A stretch of 64,000 nucleotides of DNA from Acanthamoeba sp. SK_2022b (GCA_027943245.1 JANDJZ010000113.1:41001-105000); one strand, 5' to 3'; shown: positions 33,344 through 45,481, numbered from the stretch's first letter. A program made the numbers and translations. Notes: generated from the sequence alone by a model not told the origin.

Positions 33344-36039
33344 GCCTCTTCACTATTCCCTTTGCTCGCTTCCTTCCCTTTTGTTCTTTGGCTGAGTGTG
33401 TGCAACACCATTGGCCTGCAGTAAATACGCCCCCCCTCCCTCTAGAGCTTTGCATCTTGTGGTGGTGTTGCTCTTGACCAAAGCTGAGAAATGAAGCTTA
33501 TTGTGCATGATGCATCTCACTGCACCACAGCACATTCAAAGGAACTGTGGCAGGTGGATCCAAATATGAACTGGCTGCTCAGTGACCACCTGCATCTTAC
33601 ATAACAAACTGATATGTAAGAGGATAGCTCTGATGTATGGCAGCATGAGGGCTACATACCATAGACATTTCAAGAAGGGGCAGTGTCTCATTTGCCTGAA
33701 CACTCAGTGAGGATACTACAGTAGTTGCACTGGCAAAGACCTGGAGGCAAGCACATAAGGATGAGATACAAACCCTGAGGATAGAGTGGATGTGTGGGCA
33801 AGGTAGTCAGCCAGTTCTGGCTCCTGGTCACTTCAGCCTCCCCATCCACAACCTCCAGCATCTTCTTCATGCCCACACCATCTTCCACCTCAGCACCATC
33901 TCCAGGCAGACTTGACTGCTCTACTCTGCAGCTTGCCACAACAGGGCTGCGTTGGATATCCTCTCTTCCTCTACATGCAAGCTGGCTCATGATGGGAAAG
34001 CACAGATCCATGTGACCAGAGTTATTAAGCTGTGAATTCCAACATGTCAAAAAAAAGCTGGGGCACAAAAGTGTTGTGCACACAACACACCACCAGAATG
34101 GTTGGCAGAAGATGGCATGTGAGAAGCAGAAGATGCCCACAGATGATTCCGTCATTACTGGCAAGAGCAATTGTGCTGAATACCACTGAGAGTACAGGAA
34201 ACACCTTAAGCTTGAGGGGCGGCCAATTACTCACCCCAGACACGCAGCACAGACAGCTGAACTCAAGTCTTTATGAGCCACGCTCACTGCCAAAGATGAG
34301 GAAGTGGTGCAGCTACATATGCATGTGGTAGTGTTAGAGGAAGAAATCAAGTGCCTCCATTCCACATTGTATTCCTCCAAGCTGAAGCAATCCCAAATCA
34401 ATTTGTTGGCTGGCTTCCTTGAAGGTCTTCTCTCTGACTTGATGGATCTGCTTGCCTTGTTGGCAGCAGTGGTTGAGGAAAATGTGGTGCAGCTCATTCA
34501 TAAGCTGCCCCCAATGTCACCATTTCAGCATTCTCTTCTTGGCTGCCTCTCCATCAGCCTTGGCCTGACCAACGCTAGGTGGATCTTTGGTCTCAGCTCA
34601 AGCTCCATCTATTGAGCACAATGAGAGAAAGGGGCAGCTCTTCTGGCAGTATGGTATCCACTACACACGCAGTGTGATTGTGTGGGCGAAGAGCAGTGGC
34701 AATTCTTGGCCCAATTGATTGATGAACTCCTTCCTGTGCGCAGTGGGTGCCGTTGGCAGGTACAACGCCAGACAAACTGGCAGCTCTACCAGCAATACTA
34801 TGAGTGAGCAGTGGCTATGGAACAAGTTCCTCTCTCTTTTTCCTATGTCACCTCCTCCTTCCTGCCCACCCTCTACATCCACCATGACAACAAGATGAAG
34901 TACTGCCCTCACTGCCACCACATCGCCACCAACCCACAGTCTGCCCCACTCATTTCTTCTGCCAATGCATCCAACAACAAGGAAGAGGATGAAGAGTGGG
35001 CGTACTGGCACCACCGCCACACTCCAACTCAAGAGCAACAGTACTTGAAGGAGAAGAGGCAACTTGCACAAGGGCTAAGCACCAACATCACTGCCATCGT
35101 GTGCCAAGACTTTTCCCAATTCAAAACAGAAGCAGGGAGAAAGTACCAAGTGCTCATCCTCACACACTACACCTACAACTCAGTGAGTGCTGACAGCCTT
35201 GCTTGGTGCTACCATTTGTTTGTTGGCACGCCAACGCAAAAGGTACCTTTTTGTTTTTGTTTCTTTTTTAGTTGTTGAATTAATCAATTTTTGTGTGCAG
35301 AATGATGTTGAGTTTGTCATCGGGGCATGGAAGACACTTGCTGAAGAGAACTTCTTTGGCCAACCAGGGACAGTGTCAATCTGGAGTGACAGTGGTCATA
35401 AACACTTCAAACAGACACCCAACCTTGTCTTTATGAGTGTGTTCCAGGAGCAGTACCGCACCACCTGGAAATTTATTTATAATTTTTTCCCTTCCTACCA
35501 TGGTGATGGTATATGTGATGGCCTTGCTGCAATCAGCAAACGTGCTGTCAAGCAGCAAGAGAAAGATCATGAGTTGATCTTGTCTCAAACTCAATTGATC
35601 ACTGTGTTGGAGCATGTTAGTGGTTTTCAGGTGTCAGCGGTCCTCATACCAACCTTTCCTGGTGGGCGACGCCCTATCCCTACCATGAAAAAGTGTTGTA
35701 AGTGGTACTACACTGCTTTCCTTCACTTGGCAAAATTGAAGCCTTTGAAGTCAACAGCGAGCTGACTGCGGCACCAAGAAAGACTTATCGCAAAAAACCA
35801 CAAACCACTGACATGTTTTCATTTTTGTGGGAATAAACCCAGTTCCTACATTTGTCTTTTTTTCTTTGTGTCAGCTTAATAACTCCGGTCACACCAAACT
35901 AAACCATGTAAAATCTGGATTTGGGGGTGAGACTTGGGGGAAATTAATAAAATTAGAAAGAAAAACTGGTTTATTCCGAATCATGGGTTTGCCCACTCCT
36001 AAGGGTCGGCTTGGGTCTTTTTTTAACAAATCGTAAAAG
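33344..36039. mobile_element. CpG-poor transposon-derived region
   Basis: Base composition changes after the small gene ends: CpG becomes rare and TG/CA common, and the dense introns of the flanking genes disappear. The region contains the transposase-like gene at about 34304-35837 and no other recognised gene. The element boundaries are not defined; I found no terminal repeats here. Confidence 0.6.
34304..35837 (+). pseudogene. DDE-type transposase-like gene, disrupted
   Basis: The best part starts at 34811 with a CPHC finger (KYCPHCHHIA), then a region with FKTEAGRKYQVLILTHYTYN, and continues after an intron (35243-35300, GTACCT...GTGCAG) into exon 35301. There WSDSGHKHF and the motif YHGDGICDG followed by SKRAVKQQEKD appear. 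With the upstream CQDFSQF, the layout suggests a D..D..E catalytic core of a cut-and-paste transposase. Upstream (34304-34615) is a related coding piece in the same frame but separated by stops; the C-terminus continues in another frame to a stop just before AATAAA at 35832. These breaks argue for a decayed copy. The family name is not certain. Confidence 0.55.
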
Positions 36040-38901
36040 ATGGAGGCTCCTGGCGAAGCTGACCTGCTGCAGGCAATTAGAGGAGGCGATGAGCAGCGCG
36101 TGCAACAACTGCTCAACAAGCATCCGAGCACCGCAAACGCCTCTGACTCCCACGACTGGTGCATTACAACTCTGCAAACCACCTGTTGCATTTTGTGGTA
36201 ACGAAAGTGGGACAAAATCATTTTCTGGTTTCTCACAACAGGACGGCGTTGATGCAAGCAGTTGAGCTGGGGAACGTGGCCATGGTCAAGCTCCTGCTGG
36301 ACGCCGGAGCCGATCCTCACCGGCAGACTGGAAGCGACCGCATGAACGCCCTCCACATTCTCGCCGAACAAGACCACCGCAACCCTGCTTGGCGCAACGT
36401 ACAGCCTCCACCTCCTCCCGCCCTCCCGGAGAGCCAGCCACGCCCGCCTCTCCATCTCCCGTCCATTTGCTTACAACGCTGTCCCGGCTGGTTTGGCAAA
36501 AGGACGACGCTGGTGGCGCTTCGGTCCAGTACTCGCCCATCTTCGAGATGCTAATCGAGGCCGGCGTCGACCCCACCGCCAAGAACGCCATGGGCGAGGT
36601 AGACACCGCGCCCGCCATTGTGCAGAGGTAGACACGTCGGATGGGTGAGGGGAGGCTCACCTCACAGTGCGCGCGTGTGGGTGGTGTTTGTGTGTGGGCA
36701 TAGAGCGTGCTCCACCTGTTGTGCCTGCGTGGCCACACGGAAGCCGTGCGCTGGCTGCTATCGCGCAACCTGGTGAGCAACATCGACGCGACCAACGCCC
36801 ACGGCGACACCGCCCTGCACTACGGTACCGCCACAGCCCTACCAGCGCTTGTGAAACGGACGCTAACCGTTCGTTCACCCACTTCTTTTCACATTCGCAC
36901 AAAACAAACACGCGCAGCGTCGCGGAAGGGCCACCAGCCAATCGTAGCCCTCTTGCTCTCTCACGGCGCGTCGCCGGCACAACGGGGCGAATACGGCACA
37001 CCGACGCAGGTACTCCCCCCAACCCTCCCCTTCCTCCTTTCGTGTCTTTTCTGAACGCTCGGCAACGGCTTCGAATCAAACTTCACGCCCACGCGCCCAC
37101 GCCAGGTTGCGAGCGCGTTCCAACAGGAGGCCGTGGCGTCTCTGCTGCGCGCGGTGGCCCACCCCGACCAGACTGTAGGCTTGTGGTCGCTCCCTCCCGT
37201 ACGCGCGCCCGACCATCGCTTGCCCTCCCACCTCTCCTCTTCCCCCCCCCCCTCCGATCTCTCGCCCTTGCTTCTCTGACAGCTGTGGGGCATCGGTTGG
37301 TGGCGTGGCGGTGATACAGGAGGTGCTGGTGCACATGCTCTCGTATCTGGGCACGGCCGAGCAGCTGTGCGCTGTCTCCATGGTTCGCTGCTCTCCCTCC
37401 GTTCTGCGCCGTTCTTGTCGCTGTCGACTCTTTTGAGTCTGACCACGCCGCCAAAACAAATGCTGCGTGTCTGGCCGTCGGTGGTGGGGCAGGTGTGTCG
37501 AGCGTTTGCGATGGTCGCCAGGGAGGAGAGCCTGTGGCGTCCGCTCGGCCATCCCTCTTGGGCGCATCTCAAAGTCTGCGAGTACGCAACCTCGCTCGCC
37601 TTAGGCTTTTTAATCGCGCCTTAAGACTCTTGTGTGTGTTGTATGTTGTGTGTTGTGTGTTGTGTGACACTGTAGAGAGGACGGCTGGAAAGTCGCCTAC
37701 ATGACCTGGCTCCGCGCCGCTGATAAGCAATACAGGTGGCCACGCCACCGCGTGAAAACACGCCCGCGCGTTGTCACTCGCTCACGATCACGCAATTGCA
37801 CATACGCACAATCAACGCACAGGAGCAAGAACAAGAGCCGGTACGTATCGGAAGCGGTTGCTCGGGAGGGACAGCCGCCGCCAGACTACAGCTGCATCAT
37901 CAAGCTCGTCTTTTCGGGCGACTGGTACGACTGCGTGAGTGCGCGTTTGGTTAGGCATGAACGAGGGTAGCTGAGCACGAAAAGCAGCGGGGCGGGCAAG
38001 TCGAGCGTGTTGCTGCGTTACGCGGAGGACACATTCTTTGACCACCACATGGCCACAATCGGAGTCGAATTCAAGGTCGTCATGTGCCAACTCCACGACG
38101 AGACAGTCAAGGTCCAACTCTGGGTAAGAAAACGAGGCTGCCGACAAAATGCGTCGCTTTCGTTCTTGCTCGCTTAACAGGCAGTGGCAATTGCGTGTGG
38201 GGGGGAATGGGTGATGCAGGACGTGGCCGGGCCGGAACGCTTCCGCTCGATCACTTCGTCCTACTACCGGGGCGCGCACGGGGTAATGATCACCTACGAC
38301 ATCACCAACCGGGCCTCCTTTGAATCGGTCCCCCGATGGATGGAGGAGACCCAGAAGTAAGCATTCGTCCCTCTCCCTCTCCTCTCTCTCTCTCTCTCTC
38401 GTGCCGTGTGCTGCGTGCTGTGTTGTGGTGTTTTGTTCGACGTTGTGTTGTACGATGACAGTCTAACGACCTGCGTTGCAGGTGTGCGCACGAGAATTGC
38501 ACAGTGATGCTGATCGGCTGTAAGAGCGACCTCGATGCCCAGAGAGCCGTCACCGAGGAGGAGGGACGGTACACAATCGTTGTGTGGCTGTGTTTGTGTG
38601 GCGTCGTTGCGTTTGCTCGATCGACCAACACGCCTCCCCCCCACAAAACAGGCTCTTGGCGGCGGAGTTGGGGTTCGCGGTGTTCGCTGAGTGCTCGGCC
38701 AAGACGGGCGACAACGTGCCGCAGGCCATCAACCAGCTGGTGAACCGCATCGCCGGCGGCTGGCGGTCCGTGATCGGCATGGCGACGCCGGCCTACGTTC
38801 CCTCTGAGGCCGCCTTCGCCGCCCACTGCCAGCCCACCAGCGCCCCCTCTTCGGCCCTCGAGACCGCCAAGAAGAAGGAAACCAACTGCTGTCTGCAGTA
38901 G
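36040..38901 (+). CDS. Ankyrin / F-box / Rab-like GTPase fusion protein
   Basis: One gene appears to join three modules. Ankyrin repeats start at [20 protein letters not shown] and run through [36 protein letters not shown] and [15 protein letters not shown]. Next is an F-box-like region ([20 protein letters not shown], then [15 protein letters not shown]). Then a Rab GTPase starts in the middle of an exon, without its own Met ([21 protein letters not shown]). Its G-motifs: P-loop GDCSGAGKSS, switch [11 protein letters not shown]4 GCKSDL, G5 ECSAKTG, and C-terminal CCLQ prenylation site. Exons connect in phase across all module borders, supporting one transcript. Two catalytic positions are altered (see findings). 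The GTPase may act as a membrane-anchored scaffold. Confidence 0.8.
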
Positions 38902-39705
38902 GGCATTTAAGTGCTACAAGAGATTCACTTTAATGTGGTACATGCGCATGTAAACTTCTACTGCAACGTAAAAGTGGTGTCGTCAATCCTGGGTTCTGGC
39001 AGCAGCGCCGAAGCAGAGATTACCAACGCCAACGACGTAGATTTTAGGCAGTCAACCATGGATTGTCTTTGCCATCAACCAAGATAATGGCCTGCTCCCT
39101 ACTCCTCTTGGATTGCAGTGCCATGCTTGACTGCATATTGGCCATAGCACTTGCCTCTGTCCCAATAGCCATGGCAGTCCCTCAGGAAGCCAATGCAGTT
39201 GTTGCACTTGATCAGCAGGACTGTCTTGGCCAGGAGATTGAGGAAGTGGGGGTGGTGCAGTTTGCTTGGTAACTGTTGCCATTTGGAAGCAACAGCTTAA
39301 TGGGTGCAGCAAAACATCCAGGCAAATTGACACCAGGGAAACCACCAAGCTGGGCACTTTTCACAGCTGGCAGGAAGGCCATGAAAAGGAAGAGTAGATG
39401 GGCATCCTCATTGATCTGGACCTCATTCCATCTGTCTGAATGCAACACATTAATGGCTCTACATGTGGATCACAAGGATGGCATGTCAACATGAGTAGTC
39501 TTGTGTGGTCGAAACAGGAAGTGGCTGCCCTGCCCGCAGAAACGGGTGGCCAATAGGAAACGCAGGTTTTAAAAAAGCGATTTCTGTGAATGCGAATTCA
39601 TTTCACTTCAATCTTGCTGTCTCCGAGAGGAAACGAACAACCTTTACCAACCTTCTCCGGCCGTTCGTAAACGAGAACCAACCCAACCTAACCCCAAGCG
39701 GCAGC
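38902..39705. other. Intergenic region with CpG-poor fragment
   Basis: From about 39060 to 39500 the sequence is CpG-poor and TG/CA-rich, like the transposon region at 33.3-36 kb, suggesting a small relic of repeat DNA. No coding function is recognised. The end (39600-39705) holds the promoter or 5' UTR of the next gene. Confidence 0.45.
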
Positions 39706-42047
39706 ATGGGCGGCGTAGTATCGAGCCCAGTGGATGACTCCACCAGGCGAGAGATAGAGGAGCTGACCAAGTCCATCCTCGGCATCTTCACGGCGGAGTA
39801 TGTGCTTCAGTACTCCCTCGCCATTGTGCTCAAGGCCAAAATGGACGCCAAGGCTGCCGAGGAGGAGCGTCCCTACCGTCTCGAAGAACGAGAAAGCAGC
39901 AAGGACAACCTTCTCACCGGACACCTGGTCAAGGAGGGTGCCGTGCGTAAGAATTGGAAGAAGCGCCATTTTGTCGTTCGCCACGACTACTTCATCAACT
40001 ATTTCGAGGTACATGCTCACCCTCCTCCTTCATGTGTTTGACGGTCTTTCGGAGGTTTCCGGAACGACACGCACAAATTGCATGGGCTGGTGGACTTACG
40101 TGTTCGGCGTGGTCGTTGTCCAGCGGGAGGGCGGCAAACAAAAGGGCACGATCGCGCCGGCTGGCTACACGGTCAACACGGACCCCAACGAGTCCGGCCT
40201 AAAGCGCCTCCGCGAGCTGGCCGAAAAGATGGGCATGGACGTCTCGGCACTGCCCAAGCCCAAGGAGTATCCCCCCTTCACCATCGAACTCCATCACAAC
40301 CGGCGACGCTGTTGGTACCTCACCTGTGCCAACGAGGAGGAATTCAAGAAGTGGTCCGAGCAATTGAAGGTGCGCATGTGCCCCTCCCCTCCCCTCCCCC
40401 GCTACTGCATAGAGGTTTAACGATAAATGTGGCTGCGGCTGTGTGTCATCTTGACAGGAGTGCTGCAGAAGGGCGTACGGTCTGAAGAACCGGGAATTCT
40501 GCCACGAGCGCGCCTTCAAGAAGGCGATCGTCAAGACGCGCAGGAAGCTGGGTCGGTGGTCCTGGTGGGGCTACGGTGGCTCCGAGGAGCAGATCCTCAG
40601 CGACCTCATCGTGTCCGAGATTGAGTGGAACATCATGGGCGGTGTATACAGCAAGATCACAGGCCCGTGGATGGTGCGCAGCAAGGTCATCTCGGCAATC
40701 AACGCGACCCTGGTACGCTCCCGCAGTCCCGATCCACCCAGCGATGTTCATTCACCTGGGCGACTCACTCTCGTTGTTGTATGGCCGTTGTGTTGCGGGG
40801 GCGCTTGTATGTATGTGTTTGTTTACAGGAAACGACAATCATGGCCGCGGTCACACCGGCCTGGAAGGCGATGGAGGAGACGGTGGCAGCGCTGCGTCCC
40901 AAGGTGGAGCCCAAGCTCGCCCAGCTGGGTGGGCCGCTTGGTGAGCTCGAGAATGAACTCGTTGAAAAGATCAAGGATGCTGTAATGGACGTCGTCAAGC
41001 CTGCCATCAAGGTCAGCTTTCTTGACCCCCCCCCCTCCGACATCCGGGTCCCTTACTGACACTCAGCGCTTGGGGGACAACAACCGGTTAGGAGCACATC
41101 GCCCCTCACTTGAAGGAGCCTATCGACGTCATCCGAGATCCACTGGCCGAATGCTTCAGTGACACGCTGGGCGTCTTTGAGGACAAGACCAGCGATGACG
41201 AGGGCCTGGCCGATGAAGCTTGTACGTACTCCCCTCTCCTTCAAGCTTGGTTTCGGTTCAAATGGAGGGGGTCTGTCATGTGTGCCTGACTTGTAACTGG
41301 GGGCGGGGCGAACGTGTCTTCAGCGCGGAAGAAGGCGTTCCAGGGCTACAAGAATGTGCAGTACAGTTGGGACATGTGGCGCATAGTGTGGAAGATGGAT
41401 GTAATGTACCCGCCCCTCTACGACCTGAGCGAGGTCTACCCCGACATATATCCTTCATCGCTGGTGTGGCTCGTACGTATCGACTTTCTCGACAAGTGTA
41501 CCTCCCTCATCGTTTTTTCACCACCAATTACTCATCATCGTGATGGCTCATCTAGGCGCGTGACGATGTCCGCCGCACGCTTGACAACGCCTTGTGGACG
41601 TTTGAGCAAAGGTGCCTTGAGGCGGAGAGCAAGGAAGAGCCGCTGACGCCAACGGCGATCAGCAAGATCCGTGGATCAGTCTCGCACGACTACAAGCACG
41701 ACGCGCGCCTGCAGCAGCGCGAGACACTCGTGGGCATGCTCAAGCTGTGCATCATGCCGCGCCTCTACTCGCTTGTCGGGGAGCCGTGCAAGTCGCTGAT
41801 CGAGCCAATTTCGTCTTCCATACCCAAGGATATGCAGGACTTCGTGGATCCCGACGAGGTACTGCGAGCTTGCGCGCTGGCTGACAACGCTTCCTGTTGG
41901 GTTCTTAGATTTGTTGTTCTCCCCTCTCGGCAGTTGTTCGATCAGGTTCTTGAGGGCCTCGTCGATGAAACGCTTGAGGCGGCGATCGGAAAAGGTCACA
42001 AGATCAAGGTAGCAGCGAGCTCCTCCTCTGAGGAGGAGGACAACTGA
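39706..42047 (+). CDS. Niban-like PH-domain protein
   Basis: Begins MGGVVSSPVDD, which fits an N-myristoylation signal and the start of Niban (FAM129) proteins. Following helices include ILGIFTAEYVLQYSLAIVLK. A PH domain starts at LLTGHLVKEGAVRKNWKKRH and FVVRHDYFINYFE, and ends at WYLTCANEEEFKKWSEQLK (about 40310-40370). The rest is a long alpha-helical part with GYGGSEEQILSDL, AVTPAWKAMEETV, VEPKLAQLGG and SWDMWRIVWKMD. The C-terminus is Ser/Glu-rich (SSSSEEEDN). The order PH then long helical region matches Niban. Several exons, phase-consistent. Membrane or signalling role inferred only from the family. Confidence 0.7.
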
Positions 42048-42441
42048 TGTTCTGTCAGCTGTTGTTGTGGAGCCTGGACCCTTACGCAACAAAACCAACG
42101 AGGAACGTTAGAGTGTGGGGAGCTCCACTCAAGCTTGTATTTGAGCCATCCAAGTGTACTCTTGCCTGCAAGGCCTTTCGGGCTCTTGACCCCCCACGGC
42201 GCTATCAACACCGGTCGTACGGGGGTAGTTCGCCCAGAGTCACAGAGTCTGGTCAACCTTTGCGTGTCTATCCCCTTGATATCTCGTTGTAGGTCATCAA
42301 CCACCAAGGCAACCAAGTTGCGCCACCATTGGGCAAGCTGCACTGCGACGCAATTGAGCATGTCAAGTCTGTCAACCGTTATTGTCATCACCCCAACCAA
42401 CATTGACCAGTCCATTCAATTGATTTATCAAAGACCACAAG
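42048..42441. promoter_or_regulatory. Intergenic region upstream of the C39-like gene
   Basis: About 390 bp with no supported gene. It probably carries the promoter of the secreted gene that starts at 42442. Confidence 0.35.
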
Positions 42442-43234
42442 ATGAAGTCTCTGTGCCTCGGTCTTGTATTTGCAGCCTTTATCAGTCTCTCGTTCTGCTA
42501 TGGTGCGCCACTTCTTTCCTTGTGAGGCGCCTGCTCCGGCCTGAAAGCACCATTCACCATTCTTGTCGCAGAAGGGTTCGTTGCCAAGGCAAGGGACAAT
42601 ATCTTGCCTAACCCCACGTTGGTTCAGCCCAGCCTAAACGAGACCTTAGGCGGTTGGGTCTTGTACAAGCAATGTGACAGCCGCTGGGGTGGGTACCAAC
42701 TCGGCTCATGTGGCCTTACCATCTGCCGCGCTGGCTGTGCCATGACCTCAGTCGCCATGATGTTGGCCACACGCGGCTGGAATGGCAACCCTGCTATGCT
42801 TGTACAAGCCTCCTTTCCCTCTCTAACTGACGCACGCCAAATTCTCAGTCTCTCTCTCGCCCGCGCCCGCCAACACTGCAGAACAGATGGCTCGATGGAA
42901 GTGGAGGCTACGTTGATGGATGCGACATAGTCTGGGGCACTGTTGACAAGCTTGGCCACAGCACCTTTGTGGGCGGCGAGTCCCCCTCCTACCCCGCGGT
43001 CTGCTCTGGTGTTGCCAAAGGTCACGGTGTCATCATCAACGTCCGCAATGGCAGCCACTGGGTCCTTGTCACTGGTTAACATCTCTTCTCCCCTTCACTG
43101 AGAAAAAAGCAACTCGTGCTGAGCTTGATCGTGCAGGATGCCCCGGCCACAATGTCTTCTACGTAAATGACCCTGGCTTCAACCAGGAGACCTACAGCAC
43201 CGCTGATGTATCGCACTATGTTGTGTACCACTGA
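42442..43234 (+). CDS. Secreted peptidase C39-like protein
   Basis: Signal peptide exon (KSLCLGLVFAAFISLSFCY) joins through donor GTGCGC. The mature part begins EGFVAKARDNIL, then the C39-like catalytic region: KQCDSRWGGYQLGS, ICRAGCAMTSVAMMLATRG (Cys nucleophile), GSHWVLVTG (His) and VFYVNDPGF (Asp/Asn). The donor at about 42800 (GTACAA) follows AMLVQ-type context and was chosen because it keeps the frame to NRWLDGSGG. Length about 190 residues, typical of small lysosomal or secreted C39-like proteins. All three expected active-site positions seem present. AATAAA at 43290 marks the 3' end. The gene lies at the edge of CpG-poor DNA yet has introns, so it is a resident gene. Confidence 0.8.
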
Positions 43235-43289
43235 AGCTGTTTCAAGTCTCCTTACTTTGCCTTGCCTTACCTGCTTTGCTCTGGTTATC

Positions 43290-43295
43290 AATAAA
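43290..43295 (+). terminator. AATAAA polyadenylation signal
   Basis: Follows the C39-like stop codon by about 55 nt. Confidence 0.6.
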
Positions 43296-43975
43296 ATCTA
43301 AAAACCACTTTGTGCATTCCTACTCCTGCTAACACAGTGCAAATAAAGCCCTTTTCTCTTGGGTTGTGGAGGTATGGCTCTTAGGCAAACATAAAAGTCA
43401 AGAATACCACTCATACAATCAGATTGCAGGAAAAGGAGAGGTGAAGGAAGTACATGTCTTACCATTGGGGAGCAACCCAGCAATGGGTTAGCACTAGGGA
43501 GGTTGAAATTTCATTATCTTCCACTACTGCCAATAGTGTAGCTCTTGCAGAAGTGGATGAAATTCAGACCCCCATAAGGGCCAGCACCAGCTGGGTCGCT
43601 CCCCAACATTAAAGCAACACTGCACATGTAGGCACAATGGTTTAGCAAGCATGTGTGGTGAAGAGGTGCACAAGCAAAACCTTGATGCAATGTCATTATT
43701 AAAAGATTCATTCATTTCAAAATTGATATTGAGTTGGAAGAAAAGGGTGCTATGAAGCACAAGCTGTTTTTTAGACATACCATCTCCATCCCATTAATTA
43801 CCCCTAATTCTCCTTTTGCATTGTTACCCATTTGACCATTAGGCTTGTCATGTGAAAGGTGTTCTAGTTCTGACTATGCTAGCTTAGCAATCAGGCCTCT
43901 TGTGGAGAGCTCTGCTCTGCAAACCACACCCTCCTTCCATGTCAAGTTTGATGCTATGTGATGCATTTCTTTAAG
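43296..43975. other. CpG-poor repeat-like DNA, no gene
   Basis: Low CpG, TG/CA-rich, without coding signal or splice-site patterns. It adjoins the inverted-repeat element. Confidence 0.45.
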
Positions 43976-44010
43976 GGGGAGGTATATTCTGGAATTAAAA
44001 AAAATTGAGC
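43976..44010 (+). repeat. Left terminal inverted repeat
   Basis: The 23-bp perfect part is 43988-44010; the 12-13 bases outside it match the other end at most positions. Confidence 0.85.
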
Positions 44011-45347
44011 ACCACGCAGCCACACTGTGCTGAAGAGACAGCTGTGTGGGTTGCTTCATCTGTCAAGTACCACTGTGTTGGGGAATGTGAGATGTTATTT
44101 CACGCCAAATGGCTGTACTGTTTTGTAGTGCATGCAGCTGATATCAGGACATATCTTGAGTTTAATCACATCCAGCCCATTGTTCATGGAGTTTGTGCAG
44201 TCCTGCTCAAGCAGGTTCAAGACCATGTCCAAGGGGTGGTGCTGGATGGAATTGCACATGCAGCAGTCACTCCTGCCCATAAGCAGGGTCAGCCAAGGAA
44301 GACAATGGAAATGTCAGCTTCTCCATTGAAGAAGCCTCTCCAAGGCAGTGTCACCTCTGCCTCTGCCACCACCACCACCACCACCACTGCCAACCACGCA
44401 ACCACTACCACTGCAGCACTCACAACACCTTCCTTCACTTCTCTCTCTCCGCCTTCACTTCACAATTGCTGCCACCCACACTCACAATTGCACCTGCACC
44501 AGCAATGCCCAGACTGCAGAGACCACCCACACTCCAGTTGCTGCCATCTCCAGCTCCACCACAGTCATTGCTCCACCACACCATCTCCTCATCAACCGTT
44601 CATGCCTCCAGCAGCAACAACCACAGTATGTGGCTGCAGTCCCCACCATCTCCTCCACCACCACCAATGCACACTCACCTTGGCCCCTACCCCCATACTT
44701 CACCACACTCTCCTTCATTGCCATCACCATCACCATTGCCATTGTCATCATCATCAGCATTGTCATCACCATTGCCATTGCCATCATCTTCCTTGCCATC
44801 AGCCACAAGCATAGAATAGAGCATGTGCGTACCTGTCTGAACACTTGCTTGTGGATATCATGGCTGTGTTGGAGTGGCTGATGGCACCACAGAAATGGAC
44901 TTAGAAAAAACATGCCCTTGTGGCATGTTGGACATGGCATCCACTATGGAGGCCATCATCACACAAAAAAGTGTGCTATCATCTCTGCATGGCTGGCTAG
45001 CTGGCCTAGCAAGGCAGCCTTCAGACATTGCTTGGCACAAGTCATTAGGGAAAATGATAAGGTTGATATGGGGAAAAAATTGAATAAGGCCAGTGGGGCA
45101 TCAATGATGGGAGCATACAATCAATGGGGAGAAATACCTAGCCCTTTTAGATGGTCCCCACAAGTCGTGGCAAGCTCATAATTCAATTAATGGCATTTGA
45201 AGATCAGCCATCTGTGGCGAATTTGTGCGTCGTGATAGGTAGTGAGAATGCCATGGTGCCACTTTTACCCCATGAAGAAATATTTGGAATTGCACCGCCA
45301 GTGCGCCCAAAGCGCATTCTTCGAGCGCCGATGGGGGTGCTGCCACG

Positions 45348-45382
45348 GCTCAATTTTTTTTAATTCCAGAGTAAACTTCCCC
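45348..45382 (-). repeat. Right terminal inverted repeat
   Basis: Reverse complement of the left end, perfect over 45348-45370 including the run of eight T. Confidence 0.85.
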
Positions 45383-45481
45383 AAAAGACATAAACGGTAG
45401 CTGACCAGTCTTGCTCATCCAGGTTGAATTCGGTGACTATTTATAATGAATTGATTGGTACATGGAGTTTTCAGGCACGCC

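Larger units (their letters stand above)
43976..45382. mobile_element. About 1.4-kb element with terminal inverted repeats
   Basis: A perfect 23-bp inverted repeat pairs 43988-44010 (TCTGGAATTA...TTGAGC) with 45348-45370; outward, 10 of 13 further bases match, giving about 35-bp imperfect ends that begin GGGGAGGT or GGGGAAGT. Between them lies CpG-poor, Ser/Pro/Thr- and His/Cys-coding low-complexity DNA, with no recognisable transposase. The layout fits a non-autonomous DNA transposon (large MITE) or an internally deleted copy. I could not identify a target-site duplication with confidence: left flank TTTAAG, right flank AAAAGA. Confidence 0.65.

Noticed and set aside
41996..42415. Minus-strand open frame over the Niban 3' end
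   Set aside because: Overlaps the real gene end and intergenic DNA; no homology pattern recognised.
44005..44814. Open frame of about 270 codons with Thr/His/Pro runs in the inverted-repeat element
   Set aside because: Low complexity in all frames and both strands; looks like repeat DNA, no recognisable domain.
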